This document shows, in pieces, positions 23,301 to 34,800 of a stretch of 64,000 nucleotides of DNA (position 1 is the stretch's first letter; the number at the start of each line of letters is the position of its first letter). The stretch is from Dicaeum eximium (taxonomy: Eukaryota; Chordata; Aves; Passeriformes; Dicaeidae): NCBI GenBank assembly GCA_013396995.1, contig VWZP01007308.1:443019-507018 (forward strand). The letters run 5' to 3'. The notes beneath the pieces are model-generated. The model made no database searches. It was not told the DNA's origin and worked only from the letters and a program-made list of their open reading frames with translations. Both the position numbers and the translations under genes were made by a program.

Positions 23301-24617
23301 GCTGCATATGAAGTCAGTGTGAAGCAGCAGAGCCTGAGTGCACACAGGTCCTGTTCTCGACAGTGGGAGCACCCTCCTGCCTGAACATACCTCCTTTCAA
23401 TTTTTTATCAGTGTCTTTATTAAAAAAATTTTTCAAAGAGTGAATTTTCCAGCAAAAAAAGAATGGAGAGCAGCAGTGCTGGCTGGTGGGAATGGGGCTG
23501 GTGTAGAGCACTGAGGGTTGGGCCTTGGCTGGAGCTTTATCCCTGCCTTGGGAGCCATTCCCTGGCCGGGACAGCTCCCAGTGAGGGAAGGGGCTGGGCT
23601 GGTCAGCAGGGCAGGAAAGCATGCCTTGGGATTGTTCTGGCTCCTTGCTGCTGCTTACAAACCTTGCAATGCTTTTCCATGCCTTGGGATGCAGAGCTGC
23701 TGAGCAGAACCTCCCTGGCAGGCAGGGGAGGAGCTTGAGCCCTGCCATTGCACAGGGTGGGCTCTGCAGTGCTGGGAACATCCCTGGTGATTTATTTACA
23801 AATAACAGCACTCCTGAAGCTCAGCAAGGTGCTCACAGCATTTGGGATTTTGGGGAAGGATCTCTTGACTCTGGCTTTTCTCTGGTTCTGCTGTGGCAGT
23901 GCTGGCTGGTTGAGCTTTGTGCTGGGGCTGTCCAAGGGCTGGTGAACCCCAGCGGGGTCTTCCCGGGCTGGGTCCTGCTCTGCAGCTTGGCGGGATTTTC
24001 CAAATTCGTGGGAGACACCTCCCACCCTCCTCCCCATGACCTTTGAGTCAGTTCTGGAACATTGCTTCCTCTGCTCCGGCCGCTCAAGGAGATGACTTCC
24101 AGGCTGCTGCCTCCTCCTCCTCCTCCGCCTCATCTCTCGATGTTCTCAAGCTGTGAGTGGAAGATTTCCAGGATGTGAGCTGGCTGCTGGAGGCAAGGGA
24201 ACCTGGTGGCCTTAGTGCCTGGTGATGGTGTGAGCCCAAATGAGTCCAGTGTGACTTGAGGACAGATGGATTTGCCATGAGAGATGAGTCCACCCCAAAT
24301 TTTAGCTTCTTTCTGTCTTGTGAAGCAAATGTAGTTGATGTCTGGCAGTATGTGGCAAGAAGAGACTTAAAGTTTAGGTTCTTTTTAATTCTTCTTTGAA
24401 ATGCATTTTAGTGTATTAGAATTGGCAGCTGTTCCAAATTCGGGTGACTTTGGCTATTGTCTCCCTCGGCTTTTCCTTTGCCTTTGATAACTTTTTTGCA
24501 TTCTAAATGACAAATGCAACTGGAGACCTTAAATGACCTTATTTTCTCCAAATTGGATGCTTCGTGCCCAGTGTGAGAGACTCAGAGTTAAAATTAATAT
24601 AAATTTTGTAAATCAGT
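23301..24617. other. Unique non-coding sequence, no gene
   Basis: 23460-24300 is GC-richer, with a short trinucleotide CTC/CCT run at about 24108-24130 and chance frames of up to 165 codons on both strands. 24300-24617 becomes AT-rich and leads into the duplicated block at 24618. Confidence 0.45.
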
Positions 24618-24880
24618 AGACTGACCTTTTGGTGAACTGGAAAGAAATGTCAAATTTCTGTTTCCTTCCCCCCTCCTGTAATCAGCAGTCTGTAATAAAT
24701 GAATTATTCCTAATTTCAAGATTGTAGCTCAAAAGGGCGCTCAAATGGCTGAAATCCCATAAGAAAGACTGACCTTTTGGTTGTCTCTGATGAAAATTCA
24801 AGATTTTTCCTGAATTTAGCAGTCTGTAATGGACTGCATGAGATGTTACTGCAGCTCACAGGAGCAGCTCCTCATTTATT
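24618..24880. repeat. Diverged tandem duplication, unit about 148 bp
   Basis: Two units start with the same words, AGACTGACCTTTTGGT, at 24618 and 24766. Further matches keep order: 'gaaatgtcaaatttctgttt' against 'gaaaattcaagatttttcc', AGCAGTCTGTAAT at 24684 and 24818, and 'tgtagctcaaaagggcgctc' against 'tgcagctcacaggagcagctc'. Spacings of 148 and 134 imply a 14-base indel. TGACCTTT, the complement of the NR4A-type nuclear receptor site AAAGGTCA, is preserved in both copies; a near variant, TGACCTTA, lies at about 24533. The sequence is repeat-poor and AT-rich, so it may be an old regulatory element that duplicated. Confidence 0.55.
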
Positions 24881-25310
24881 TTCTTAATATATTTATATTA
24901 ACACTGCATGATCCCCCAGAGCACCTTCAGTGCCTCGTAGGAGCATTCAAGGTGTAGTTAAGATACGGTGCCAAGACTTCTCTACAGGTACAAAGCAACT
25001 GCGAAATAAATTATTCCCTCCTGCTCCAGGAGGAATTGGTTATTTGTCATCCGCTGCATTTCCCTGCCTGCTCCGAGTCCCTGCTGCAGTTTTGGTGATG
25101 CTGGGACGTGCAGGAAGGTCCACAGGACTTGGAGGTGTACAAGGAGCAATAAATCTATGCTCCCCACAAGATATTGCCAATGACTGTGGATCTGATTTTG
25201 CTTGAGAGCTGCTGGACAGAGTTCTGGGTTTGGAAAAGTTGTTTATCTGATGTGCATTAGCACAGGGTCAGCACATGAGGGTTTAAATGCTTCTTGCTAT
25301 GGGATCTTTT
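24881..25310. other. Unique sequence, no gene
   Basis: AT-rich to balanced spacer upstream of the CR1 at 25331. A 91-codon frame at 24930-25205 has no recognisable motif. Confidence 0.4.
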
Positions 25311-25330
25311 CATAGAATCATAGAATGATT
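25311..25330 (-). mobile_element. Inverted CR1 3'-terminal tail, 20 bp
   Basis: CATAGAATCATAGAATGATT is the complement of two CR1 terminal octamers (ATTCTATG). It directly abuts the 5' edge of the sense CR1 at 25331, the same arrangement as at 8945-8963. Confidence 0.75.
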
Positions 25331-25825
25331 CTGCCTCCAGCTCTGGGTTCCTCAGCACAAGACCTGGACCTGTTAGAGTAAGTCGAGAGGAGGCCATGGA
25401 GCTGCTCCAGGGCTGAAGCCCCTCTGCTCTGGAGCCAGGCTGGGAGAGCTGGGGGTGTTCACTGGGACAAGAGAAGGCTCCAGGGAGAGCTCAGAGCCCC
25501 TTCCAGGACTTCAAAGGGTTTGTAAAAAGGAGGCAGAAGGACTTTTCTTGTGGGCAGACAGCGACAGAACATGAGGGAATATTTTAAACTGCCAGAGTGC
25601 AGGGATGGATGGGATATTGGGAAGGAATTGTTCCCTGGGAGGGTGGGCAGGCCCTGGCACAGGGGGCCCAGAGAAGCTGGGGCTGCCCCTGGATCCCTGG
25701 AAGTGTCCAAGGCCAGGTTGGACAGGGCTTGGAGCAGCCTGGGATAGTGGGAGGTGTCCCTGCCCATGGCAGAGGTGGCACTAGATAGGCTTTAAGGTCT
25801 CTCCCAACCCAATACAGCCTGGGTG
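25331..25825 (+). mobile_element. CR1 LINE, 5'-truncated, passerine type, longest sense copy
   Basis: Sense CR1 starting at 'ctgcctccagctctgggttcc'. It continues through 'ggccatggagctgctccagg', 'ctggagccaggctgggagag', 'gagaaggctccagggagagc', 'gggatggatgggatattggg', 'gtgggcaggccctggcacag', 'gacagggcttggagcagcct' and 'ctctcccaacccaatacag'. About 495 bases remain. The terminal octamers are decayed. The copy carries only 3' coding-end and untranslated sequence and has no functional protein. Confidence 0.9.
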
Positions 25826-26004
25826 TACATTCCATGGTGAACAGACAAGGAATCACACATGCTTGGCCTCCACATCTTGTTCTTCTGTCTGTGCCCCTAA
25901 AGGGGCTTCCCTTTAGATGCAGAAACATATTTTGTAATAGATGATGAGTGGACATAAATTCTGTAGAGAAGTTTCATGAAAGTTCCTGGTATTGTGAAAA
26001 GCTC
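25826..26004. other. Short unique spacer
   Basis: Non-coding spacer between the CR1 copy and the CpG-rich islet. Confidence 0.4.
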
Positions 26005-26172
26005 GGCCCCACTGGCACTAGGCCCCTGCATTTCAACACTGGTGGCCACCAAAGCCCGCAGGGCCGAGCCCGGGCAGCGCTTGGTGCCGCTGGGCCCTCC
26101 CCGGGCACCCCGAGCCCTCCAGGCTGCAGGGAGCAGCTCGGAATGTGGGGCACGGGACAGTCGTGGTTGGCC
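26005..26172. promoter_or_regulatory. Small CpG-rich islet
   Basis: About 11-12 CpG dinucleotides in 170 bases with high GC, including CCCGGGCAGCG and CCCCGGGCACCCCGAG, flanked by CpG-poor sequence. Two overlapping frames of 102 and 108 codons cross it; neither reads as a known family. It may be a short unmethylated element or a GC-rich exon, but neither can be shown. Confidence 0.3.
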
Positions 26173-27364
26173 ATCACTGACCCTTTCAGAGATGCAGATT
26201 TATTTGAGGAAAAGCCAACACTCAACTGCTCTCGACTCCTTCCGTACCTTGCTGGCAGAGACAGAGGTTCCTAAAACCCAGTGATACAACACATCCATCC
26301 TATAAACATCTCACTTGTGACTCTTTCACAAATGAAACCAGGGTGAGATCACTTCTACTTTTCATTGTCTGGTTCTCCTCCACACTGCAGCACAGCAAAA
26401 TTTTGTAAGCTGCAACGTGAAAGCAATACTTAAACTTATACCCAGTTTTCCTTTTAATTTTATTAAATCATGAAAATATTTCTAGGAGAAATAGATTTTG
26501 AAATATATTTTGTAAATTGCGCCGCCAGCTAGTTTAAAATAATAAATGTCCAGTGTTAAATTCTTTGGCACTGTTTCTAAAGTGCCCAAATGCTGGATAA
26601 TGGGTTAAACCCTGCTCTCCTGTTGGCCTGTTCAGCTCTTCTCTCAGACAGTCAGGCCATGAGATGGTCAGCAAACATTTTGCTCAATGCAGTGCTATCA
26701 CATTGGGCCTTAAAAAATAATAGTAAATAAATAAATAAAGGGCAGAAAGTTTCATGTCATTAAGTTTGTGTTGTTAATTTAAAACTCAAAAAAAAAATTT
26801 AAAATCCTTATTTTTGGTTTTTGAAGCCTACTGTAAGCTGTGTTACTTAACAGCACACTCCAGGGCTGAGGCTGCTCCACGCCTTGGCTTGTGCTGGTGG
26901 CACCCATCCAGCTGTGAATAGTCTCTGGAAGCTGAACATTTGGTTCAGAAACGTTGCTCAGCCCACTTCCCACACGTTCCGAGGATTTGGGAGCAGTTGA
27001 GGGCACCATAAAGTTTTGGGTTTGTTTTTCAAAATATGCGCCCCTCTCGGGGTACACTGAGGAATCCCCTGGCCATGCAGGGAGGTGGCGGAGCTGTGTG
27101 GCTGGGGAGGAGTGCAAAAGGCAGGGGGAAGATGTGGCTTCAGCCTGGTTCTGGGCTGAGGGTGAATTTTCCAGGCAGGGGCTGCACATCATCCCTGCAG
27201 CAGCGCTGCCTGCTCACCCCATAGCCACTCAAGGGGCCTCCTCATCGTGCTGCTGCTGGGAAATCAGTTCATGTTCCTGGTGATGCTCCCAGCCAGGGGC
27301 CTGGGGGTTGGGTGTTGGGCAGGATTTATCATTTGCTGGCTCTGCTCTGGGATCCACGTTGTGA
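26173..27364. other. Unique sequence, AT-rich in the middle
   Basis: 26280-26830 is AT-rich and repeat-poor with an isolated conserved-looking GCGCCGCCAGCTAG near 26520 and an AAATAAATAAATAAA run at about 26714-26738. 26830-27364 is balanced. A 137-codon minus-strand frame (26779-27192) and 109-codon plus-strand frame are unsupported. Confidence 0.45.
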
Positions 27365-27455
27365 TAGGGTTTAGTGGGAATGGTGGCGTTTGGTTGAAGG
27401 CTGGACTTGATGATCTTGGAGGTCTTTCCCAACCTTAATGATTCTGTGACTATGA
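27365..27455 (+). mobile_element. CR1 LINE 3'-tip fragment
   Basis: 'ggtttagtgggaatggtgg', 'ggctggacttgatgatcttg' and 'ggtctttcccaaccttaatg' followed by ATTCTGTGAC form the 3' end of a CR1 copy in sense orientation, with one terminal octamer still readable. Sequence upstream to about 27240 may be a further decayed part but cannot be aligned by eye. Confidence 0.8.
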
Positions 27456-28332
27456 ATCTGGTTCTGTGCTCTCTCCAGGTTGCCTTCCAGTAGCTGCTCT
27501 GTTTGTTTTTGTGTGTGATGCGAGACACTTGAGCATTTGGAATGAGTTTGGTAGGAATGGCTTCAGGTGTCTTCCAAACTGGCTGTTGTGAGAGCCTGGT
27601 CTTACGTTTTATGTTTATGGAATAGTAAAAAAGCAGCAACTGGATAAATTAATGAAAGAAGTTTCTGCTAACGGCAACCAAGCACAAAGACAACACCTCT
27701 CTCCTGTGAAGCCCCTCAGTGGAGGATGGGAGATGATTCTGGAGATGTTGCACTTAGGATGATGATGTTGCACTTAGGCTTTTCCTGCTTTTATACACTT
27801 TTCTAACCCTTCTATGGACCCATGGTCTGAGCCTGTTCAGCCTTCCTCATGTAGGCACTCTGAGACAGGAGTGGACCAGCTCTTTTCCATTTTTACAAGA
27901 TCCTGCACGAAGCCAAGTGATAAACACAGGGTGCAGGAGCCAGAGCCTTTCACTCAGTGTGTGAGGACTGATGGGTCTGGAGCCAGGCCAGGACTGCTGC
28001 CAGACACCCTGAACCAGGCTTCTACCTGTGCCATGGAGCAGTGATGGTGCTCTCTGTTTTGAGAAGGGTTCTTCCAAGAACTGCTGAACAGCCAGAGAGG
28101 TGTTTTCCATTCCAATGTGCCAGGCTGTGCAGCTCCTCATGTCTTCCCTTGCTCTGCTCACAGCCCCTGGAGAGCATTGCTGGGGTAAGATGAAGAGCCC
28201 AAGCCTCCCTCTGTATCCAGGAGGGTGTAACAGGGGCTGATGTTGTGTGCACAGCTGGACCCAGCAGCTTTCATTTTGTACAGGATGTTTCTAACCACCT
28301 CCATCATGAGAGAAAGGTTGGTTATGGATTCA
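27456..28332. other. Unique sequence, no gene
   Basis: Balanced unique sequence. A small direct repeat, GATGTTGCACTTAGG, occurs twice at about 27743-27780. Open frames do not exceed 104 codons and lack motifs. Confidence 0.45.
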
Positions 28333-28455
28333 GTCATAGAATCCTAGATGGGTTTGGGTTGGAAGAGACCCTAAAGCTCATCTCATTCCATTCCTCTGCC
28401 ATGAGCAGGGACGCCTTTCATTATCCCAGGTTATCTTACAGGTCCAACCTTACTG
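28333..28455 (-). mobile_element. CR1 LINE 3' fragment, antisense
   Basis: 'gtcatagaatcctagatggg', 'tttgggttggaagagaccct', 'ccattcctctgccatgagca', 'gggacgcctttcattatccc' and 'aggtccaacct' are the complement of the last 120 bases of a CR1 element, tail first. The rest of the element is missing. Confidence 0.85.
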
Positions 28456-30500
28456 ATTGTGTTTAATATTCTAACTTAAATACATAAAAATGCAGCATGG
28501 AGTAAGTGCTTGACTCTGAAAACAAGTTTGTGTGTAAGATGTTGAAGAGTGAAGGTCTTGGGACATTTTTAGTTGCCCTTTGAATCAGTCTATTCTGTTT
28601 GGTATGTTCTACACTTCATTAAAAACCAAGTCCATGCTCATTCAAACTGACCTTAACAAGTGACTCCCAGAGTTGTAGTCCTTCAAAATTGTATTTAGCC
28701 ATAGAGAATGGGAACTGTTAGAGTCTTCAGCAGTGTCCATTTAGCTCAAAGCTGTGGAAGAGGGTTGTGGAAAAGTAAATCTTGTATCCACTAAGCACAG
28801 GGGGGTTGAGACTTAAGCTGTGCCCAGGTTTTATGTTTTCCCCACACTGCTGGAGGAGGGCAGTAGTTGCATGGCTTTGCAAGGACATAGATTAGAGCCT
28901 TCAGACCAGAAGATCTGGCAGTTCAGAGGCCAGACTGTGTGTGGTGGCCAGCAGGCAGCCTGGCACGTGCTGGGCTGCCCAGCCACCTCTGCAAGTGCCA
29001 CTGCCTGCGGATGCTGCCAGGGGACTGGCACTGCTGGCCACAGGGGCTCAGAGCTGCTTTGTATGGCTGGGCCAGAGCTGAGGAATCCCTTGAGTGCCTG
29101 CACAGCAAATCCACCTAATTGATTGCTGAAATGGGGTGGGAAGTGTCACTTGTGTCCCCAGAGGCTGCTGTGCCAGGGCTGTGCAGTGATGTGGAGCCTG
29201 TTCTGGGGCTGTTTGCAGACCAGACCTCGATGGGGAGCACGGTGGGTGGGTTGGGGATAGAGTCAGGTCTGGCCTCTGCATCTTTGGCAAAGAGAGGCCA
29301 GAAGAGGCTGCTGGGTCTTGGGCATTCGTGTATCTTTGCCAAATCTCCTTTGGTAGGAGCAGGCAGCTGTGGCAGCTTTCTGCTGGAGGGTTTGTTGTTG
29401 AACCTGTGTTTCTGCTTACAGTGGATCCATGTCCCACCGTGTCCCCTGCTCATGGGAATACTGCTGGGAACTGCAGCGTTTTCTGGGACAAAACTCTCAA
29501 CAGACCCAAAAGAGCAGTCCCTGGTTATTTGTTGCAGTCACACGTGTGTCAGTCTGTATAAACACTCCCTGGATAGTGGGAGCTCACCGCCTGGATCCTT
29601 CCATCCTGGAATGACCTTCTTAGCTTTGAAAAGCGATCAAATGACCCTGTTTTCCTTTAATCATAAGTGCAGTGGCAATAAGTGGTTTGGAGAGCCCTTA
29701 ACGTTGTTCCTTTCACTGGCCAGGTTGTCTCTATCTGCTTTTTGATGTTTTGACTATCCAGAAGAGTCTGGGGATGACCCTTGGCACTTAGATATCCTCT
29801 CCAAAACAAAGGAATGACTGTGAATAAAAAGCAAGACTGAAATTCAAGAGATAAGTGTCTGGATCTCACAAAATCTTCTTCTGTGGCTCTGGGCAGATTA
29901 TATGATCTGTCTTAGATTTTCCAGCTCAAGAAATGAAGAGAAATTACTTATCAGCTCACATGAAAATTGTCAATACTTACTGGTGTTTGGGAGACAGTAT
30001 GATGTTTTAGACATTTTGGTTGGTGTTTCCCATAGCTTCGAGTGCTTAGAGTGACTGAGGGAGGTTTACTTGAGCCTCTGGAGCCTTCTTGCCATAGAAG
30101 CTCTCATCCTTTGCCTCGTCCTTCTCCTCTTTGGAGAGAAAAACATCACCGTGTCAGCTTCAGGATGGCTTTGTCCTGGTAGACCTGAGTGTGTCTGGAG
30201 ACCTTTGTGTGCTGAAGATAGGCAGTGCAGCATCAGCCAGTGCCCTTAGCAGAGTGCCAGGTGTTCTGGTGCACGCGGAGATCAATTGCTGTGTCCTTAC
30301 AAAGATGGCTATTTCCAGGTCAGAGCTCAGGTACCTACAATAAACTCTGACCACCTTGAGTATTTTATCCTTAGTCTGTGGGTGAGCTCCTTTAGTGCTG
30401 CCAGGCTGCCATCTTTCACAGATGGTGAATTCTCTTCCAAACTAGCAATAAATAATACTAACAGTAAGAATTAAAGTTGCTTCCATTTTATGTTTTGAGC
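28456..30500. other. Unique sequence, no gene seen
   Basis: Mixed composition. 28800-29460 is GC-richer and has chance frames of up to 208 codons (29119-29745, plus strand), which contain no recognisable domain and no splice context. 29750-30110 is AT-richer. Nothing else is seen. Confidence 0.45.
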
Positions 30501-30826
30501 ACTGACAGTAGCCTTTGGAAAAGTCCGGTGTTCCTTGCCGAGGAGGTCGCCATGGCTACTGTCCATGCTGGGTTTAACAGCCCTGCTGGCTAATGCAGCA
30601 CAAACAGATTTGGCTTTTCCTTCTGGCTGTAATGAATAGCAAACTGCTGTGCATTCATTAAGGGAAGCAACTTGCAGAGGTTAAGTGTTTGATTTCTGGA
30701 GCTGCCGTCGAGGGTAATCATCAAAAGTAAATTGGGCAGCCAAGGAGGAAAAGGGGTTTATAAGACGTAAAGTGGGAAGAAAATAATTGCTACCTCATTC
30801 TTTGTTTCTTTCCTTGGGTTTTGCAG
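30501..30826. other. Repeat-free block, possible conserved element
   Basis: Unique sequence with words such as 'ggagctgccgtcgagggtaatcatc' split around 30705-30725, and a T-rich tract at 30795-30826 that ends in TTTTGCAG. No long open frame. It may be conserved non-coding DNA. Confidence 0.25.
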
Positions 30827-30894
30827 CTCCAAGTCAGGATCTCTGGGTCCAAGCTATGCAGATTTTTGTTAGATGTGCTCAGATTTGCTGGAGA
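30827..30894 (+). other. Candidate 68-nt exon (weak)
   Basis: The segment is preceded by a T-rich tract ending TTTTGCAG and followed by GTGAGC, both good splice signals. Two of three frames are open; frame 1 begins LQVRISGSKLCRFLL and frame 3 begins PSQDLWVQAMQIF. Neither is a family I know. GC content is ordinary. Confidence is low because such pairs of motifs occur by chance in introns. Confidence 0.15.
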
Positions 30895-31429
30895 GTGAGC
30901 TTTGTTTTTGACAGGAACCCATCTGACTAATTCAGCAAAAATAAACAGGCTCTTGGGCTGCAGTCATCCAGGCCAGGCAGGACGGAGAAAAACGGGTCTG
31001 ACTTCAGAGCCTGAGCAGCACCAGTGAGTCCAGACAATGCTCTGTCCACCTGTCCAGCCTGGAAAGGCTCCTCATCATCCAGGCCCTGCCACAGCCTGTG
31101 AGGAGGGATGGCACATGGCAGGTGCCTGCTCTAGGATGTGAGGAGCCTCTTCCTTCCACATCCTGCATGAATTTCTTGAACATAAAATGGAAACAGCACA
31201 AAATAAAGATATTACTGGTGGTGTCAGCACACTGAACAGCCTTGTTATCCTTGGGAAACACCTCTGGCCTTCTCTTTGGCCTCTCAGAGGCAGCAGGACT
31301 CCCTTTGGTCTCCAGATAAGTGTCTTCCAGCCCTTTTTCCAGGATAATGTCCTTCTGCTACTTGTTAGTATGGGGTTTGGTTATTTGCTACTTGCACAGT
31401 TTGTCTGCTTAAAAATGCATCTTGTTTAA
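30895..31429. other. Unique sequence, no gene
   Basis: Balanced non-coding sequence; open frames up to 85 codons without features. Confidence 0.4.
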
Positions 31430-31870
31430 ATGAATCCAGCACACCCATCGATCCAGATGGCATTGTATTAGTGACCTGTCCTCTTTAATTATGTGCAACT
31501 AATTTTTAATTTTATGTTCTCTACAAACATGACTGGGAATGATTTTCTAGCTGCTTGTAAATCAGTGATAGATATTGAAATCCTTTCAGGGACTGCTTTC
31601 TCTTGGAAGAAATGAGGATTCTCTCATTACAATTGGTTTTCAAAATTTATCAGATCGCTGTTTTTTAATCCACTTAGTATGTGTTTACATTGATTTCTGT
31701 TTTAGGGCTGGTTTTTTTTTTAATTTATTTTTTGACTCAACATGTTGTGCAATAGTAAGCTGTGCAAAAATCTGAGTCTCTTATGCTAAAGCAGTTATCT
31801 TTCTCAACCAAACCGATAAATCTTATCAGGAAGTAACTCGAAGTCTGTTTGACAAGGCTGGTTTTCTTTT
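31430..31870. promoter_or_regulatory. AT-rich repeat-free block with homeobox-type sites
   Basis: Contains ATCGATCCAGATGG (ATCGAT plus a CAGATG E-box), 'tctttaattatgtgcaact' (TAATTA), 'aactaatttttaattttatg', and GATAAATCTTATC, an imperfect palindrome of GATA sites near 31815. It is free of repeats and open frames. This is the kind of sequence often found in conserved enhancers; conservation is not shown here. Confidence 0.3.
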
Positions 31871-34800
31871 TTCTTTCCCATATAAAGACATCCAGGCTGA
31901 ATTTCTTGCTGCACCATTTTCATCCAGGTTTGCATAGGTGTTCACACCTGCAGAAAAATTAATTTGAAACCTTTCCCCATGTTTCTCTGTGTGAGGTGGG
32001 TGGTTGTATCTGCAATGAACATGGGAGTTTTCTCTCTTTTGTCTGGCACTGTTATACAGTCAGTGCCATTTCTTCATAATTGTATTTTTTGTTAGGGAGT
32101 ACGATGTCACGTGGTGCTGACAGAGAGATTGAGCCAGGAGGTGTTGGGAAGCTCAGTTAAAAATCCATCTTATTGTTCCCTTGTGACCTGACCTGCTGAC
32201 ATTTGGTGGGGCAGGACACAGCAGGGATGTTTATCCAAACCCCAGTCCTTGTTTGGGACTCTCAGGGACCTGAGGAGGAGGATCTGGACCTAGGAACAGT
32301 TCAGGAGCAGTGGAGGGATGGGGTCCCCCACCTGCTCAGTGTTGTGGCTGTTTCCACAGGTGGATGAGCCCCTGCTGGTTCATGCCCATGAAATGCTTGT
32401 GTGATGGTGTCCCTGTGGTGTCTCGGGATGGGGTTTGGGTGCCCAGGAATGAGGCACCACCTCCAGCCGTGCTGGCAGCACCCATCACTTGGATGAGTGA
32501 AAGTCGTGGAATGTCCCTCCATGATGAATTTCCCCCTCTAGCTCTGGCATTCAGGAGTCAGTTGCCTCTCTTGGAAGCCCTTGCAGTGTTTTCCTGTAGA
32601 GAAGGAGGTGTTAGTGCTGGTGGGTGCTGTATGACCTGAGCACGGAGAATCCCACATCCCCCAGCTGTTGCTGCTCCCAGGGCATCCTGTGGTCCCACCA
32701 GCAGCTGCTACAAAAGGTTGTGTTAGCCAAGAGCTGCCTCTGCCTTGGAGCATCCTTAAGAGGCTCAGGAGCCTTTTCCAAGCACCACTGAAGTCAAATG
32801 GAAAACTTAATAAGCTGGAAAGCCTCAAGATGAGGTTTAGAGGGGAATAGGAGACTCTGAGTGTGTCTGAAGGGGGGTCAGGGAGTGTTGGAGGTAGAGA
32901 CACCTGTATGTGCCATGAGCTCTGGGGCAGGAGGAGGAGAGGGTGGGCAGGGCAGACCCCATGGTTGTGGCTGGGAGGAAGGTGAGAAGCTGGAGAGTAG
33001 AGAGACTATATCTCATCAAGCTTCTTATTAAGCCTGTTTGGTGTTGCTCTGAGGGTATTTGGGGCATGTCCTGTCTGTGTTTGCTGCCTATGGCAAATAC
33101 TGAGCTGTGGAGGAGCTGGAGGGCTGGGTCTGCTGGGTGCTGGCAGAGTGAGATGTGAGAGCTCCTGTGCTGGGGTCCAGGTCTGCAGGGTGGTGTGTGT
33201 CCTTGTAGGTCCATGGTGAGCAGCTGCCCCTAAGCCAGGCTGTAAATGTGCCAGGAGTCAGTTCAGGGCCTGATTTCTAGATTTAAGTCAGACCCTAAGG
33301 CACCAAAGAGCTCAGCAGTGGGGGGCCAGGCTGAAGTACAAGGCAGTGTGTGTGAGGGTCTGTGAATAAGCATTTGTTTTCCATGCATTGGGCTGAAATC
33401 TTTTGTTGCCTTTATGGGTAAAATGAAACTTGTTGAATCAGCCCCTTTAAAATCACATACAGTGCTGTAGATCTGGAGCCTGCTGCTAAAGATCAGTGAT
33501 GGTAAGAGCATCAGGAATTTAAAACGTCTTTATTTGGATGCTGAAAGCCTCTGTGGTTAATAGAGCTCGGGTATAAGGTTTTTATTAGAGAGAAACCCCT
33601 GTAGTTTAGGGGAAAAGCCAGTCCCCAGCTGATCAAAGTAAGTAGAAGCATCCTCACGCTTGGGATGGGCTATAATGGCTCACTTCAGAATTTCTCTGCC
33701 TCTCTCTGCCTTTGAGCTGGGGACAGCACTGCCACAGTCAGGGCATCATCTCTGCTGCTTCCAGGTGTCCCCGTTGTCCCTCTGTGCTCAGGGGACAAAG
33801 TCTCAGGAGTGGATTCTGGTGATGCTTTAAATGAGCAGATGGTTGACTCATGGGCTGGAGAGACAGAACCAAAGGGGACATTTGGGGCTGCAGAGGAACA
33901 GCAGTGGTTTCAGAAGAGGCACTTCAGGCACCCAGAGTGAGCGAACACAAAATCCTCACTGGGCAGAAGTTGGGTGTGGCTCTCCAGGAGCAGCAGGTCA
34001 GAGCTCAGATCTGTGTCCAGCAGCACAGTCTGTGTGGGAGTTACTGTCAGGCTCCTTGGGACATTGCCAGGGAGATGGCATAGGTGACGAGGAGCTTGGA
34101 GAAGGCTTTAAAACAAAGCTTTGAGTGTTTTTTGGGTAAATCAGAGGGAGAAATGCAAAAGAATTCAGGAAAATGAGAGTTGCAACATCAGTGTGGTGTG
34201 GTGTGACACAGGAGAGTAGTGGGGGCCTCTTGTGGGAGGTGCTCAGGAAGGTGCTGGTGCTCTGGGATTCCCAAACTCTGGAAGGAGCTTGACACCAACG
34301 ATAGAGGAGCCCAGGAGGGATCTGAGTTGGCCCATCCCCTCCAGTCCTGATGGAGATCAGCACAGATGCTGGGACTGGTGCTCTTACCTGAGTCGTGAAC
34401 AATACTTTGCCCTATTCAATTTTTACTTTACTAAAATGAATATCATGGACTTCTTAATAGTCATAGCAGCATAAAAATCTCAGTGTATCACAATTCATCA
34501 TCCTTTAAAAATTGAATTTCTGTTGAATTATGCCTTGCTGCTGTAGTGCTGGGGAAAAGCTCTTATTATTCATAACTATAAATACAGCGATGTCGAGATT
34601 TAACTGGTGCCTGAAGGCTTTATGCTGCACTTTCATACTGACAAAGCAAACACTCTTATGGATCACTTTGAGTTTATGGGGCCAGAGGCAGCTGAGCCCT
34701 TCTCCACTGCTGGGAGCAGAATCCAGCAACGCTGCTCTCCAGTCCCCATCTCTCAGTAGGCAAGAGGATTTGGGGTCCCTTTTGCCCTTTGGGATGGAGA

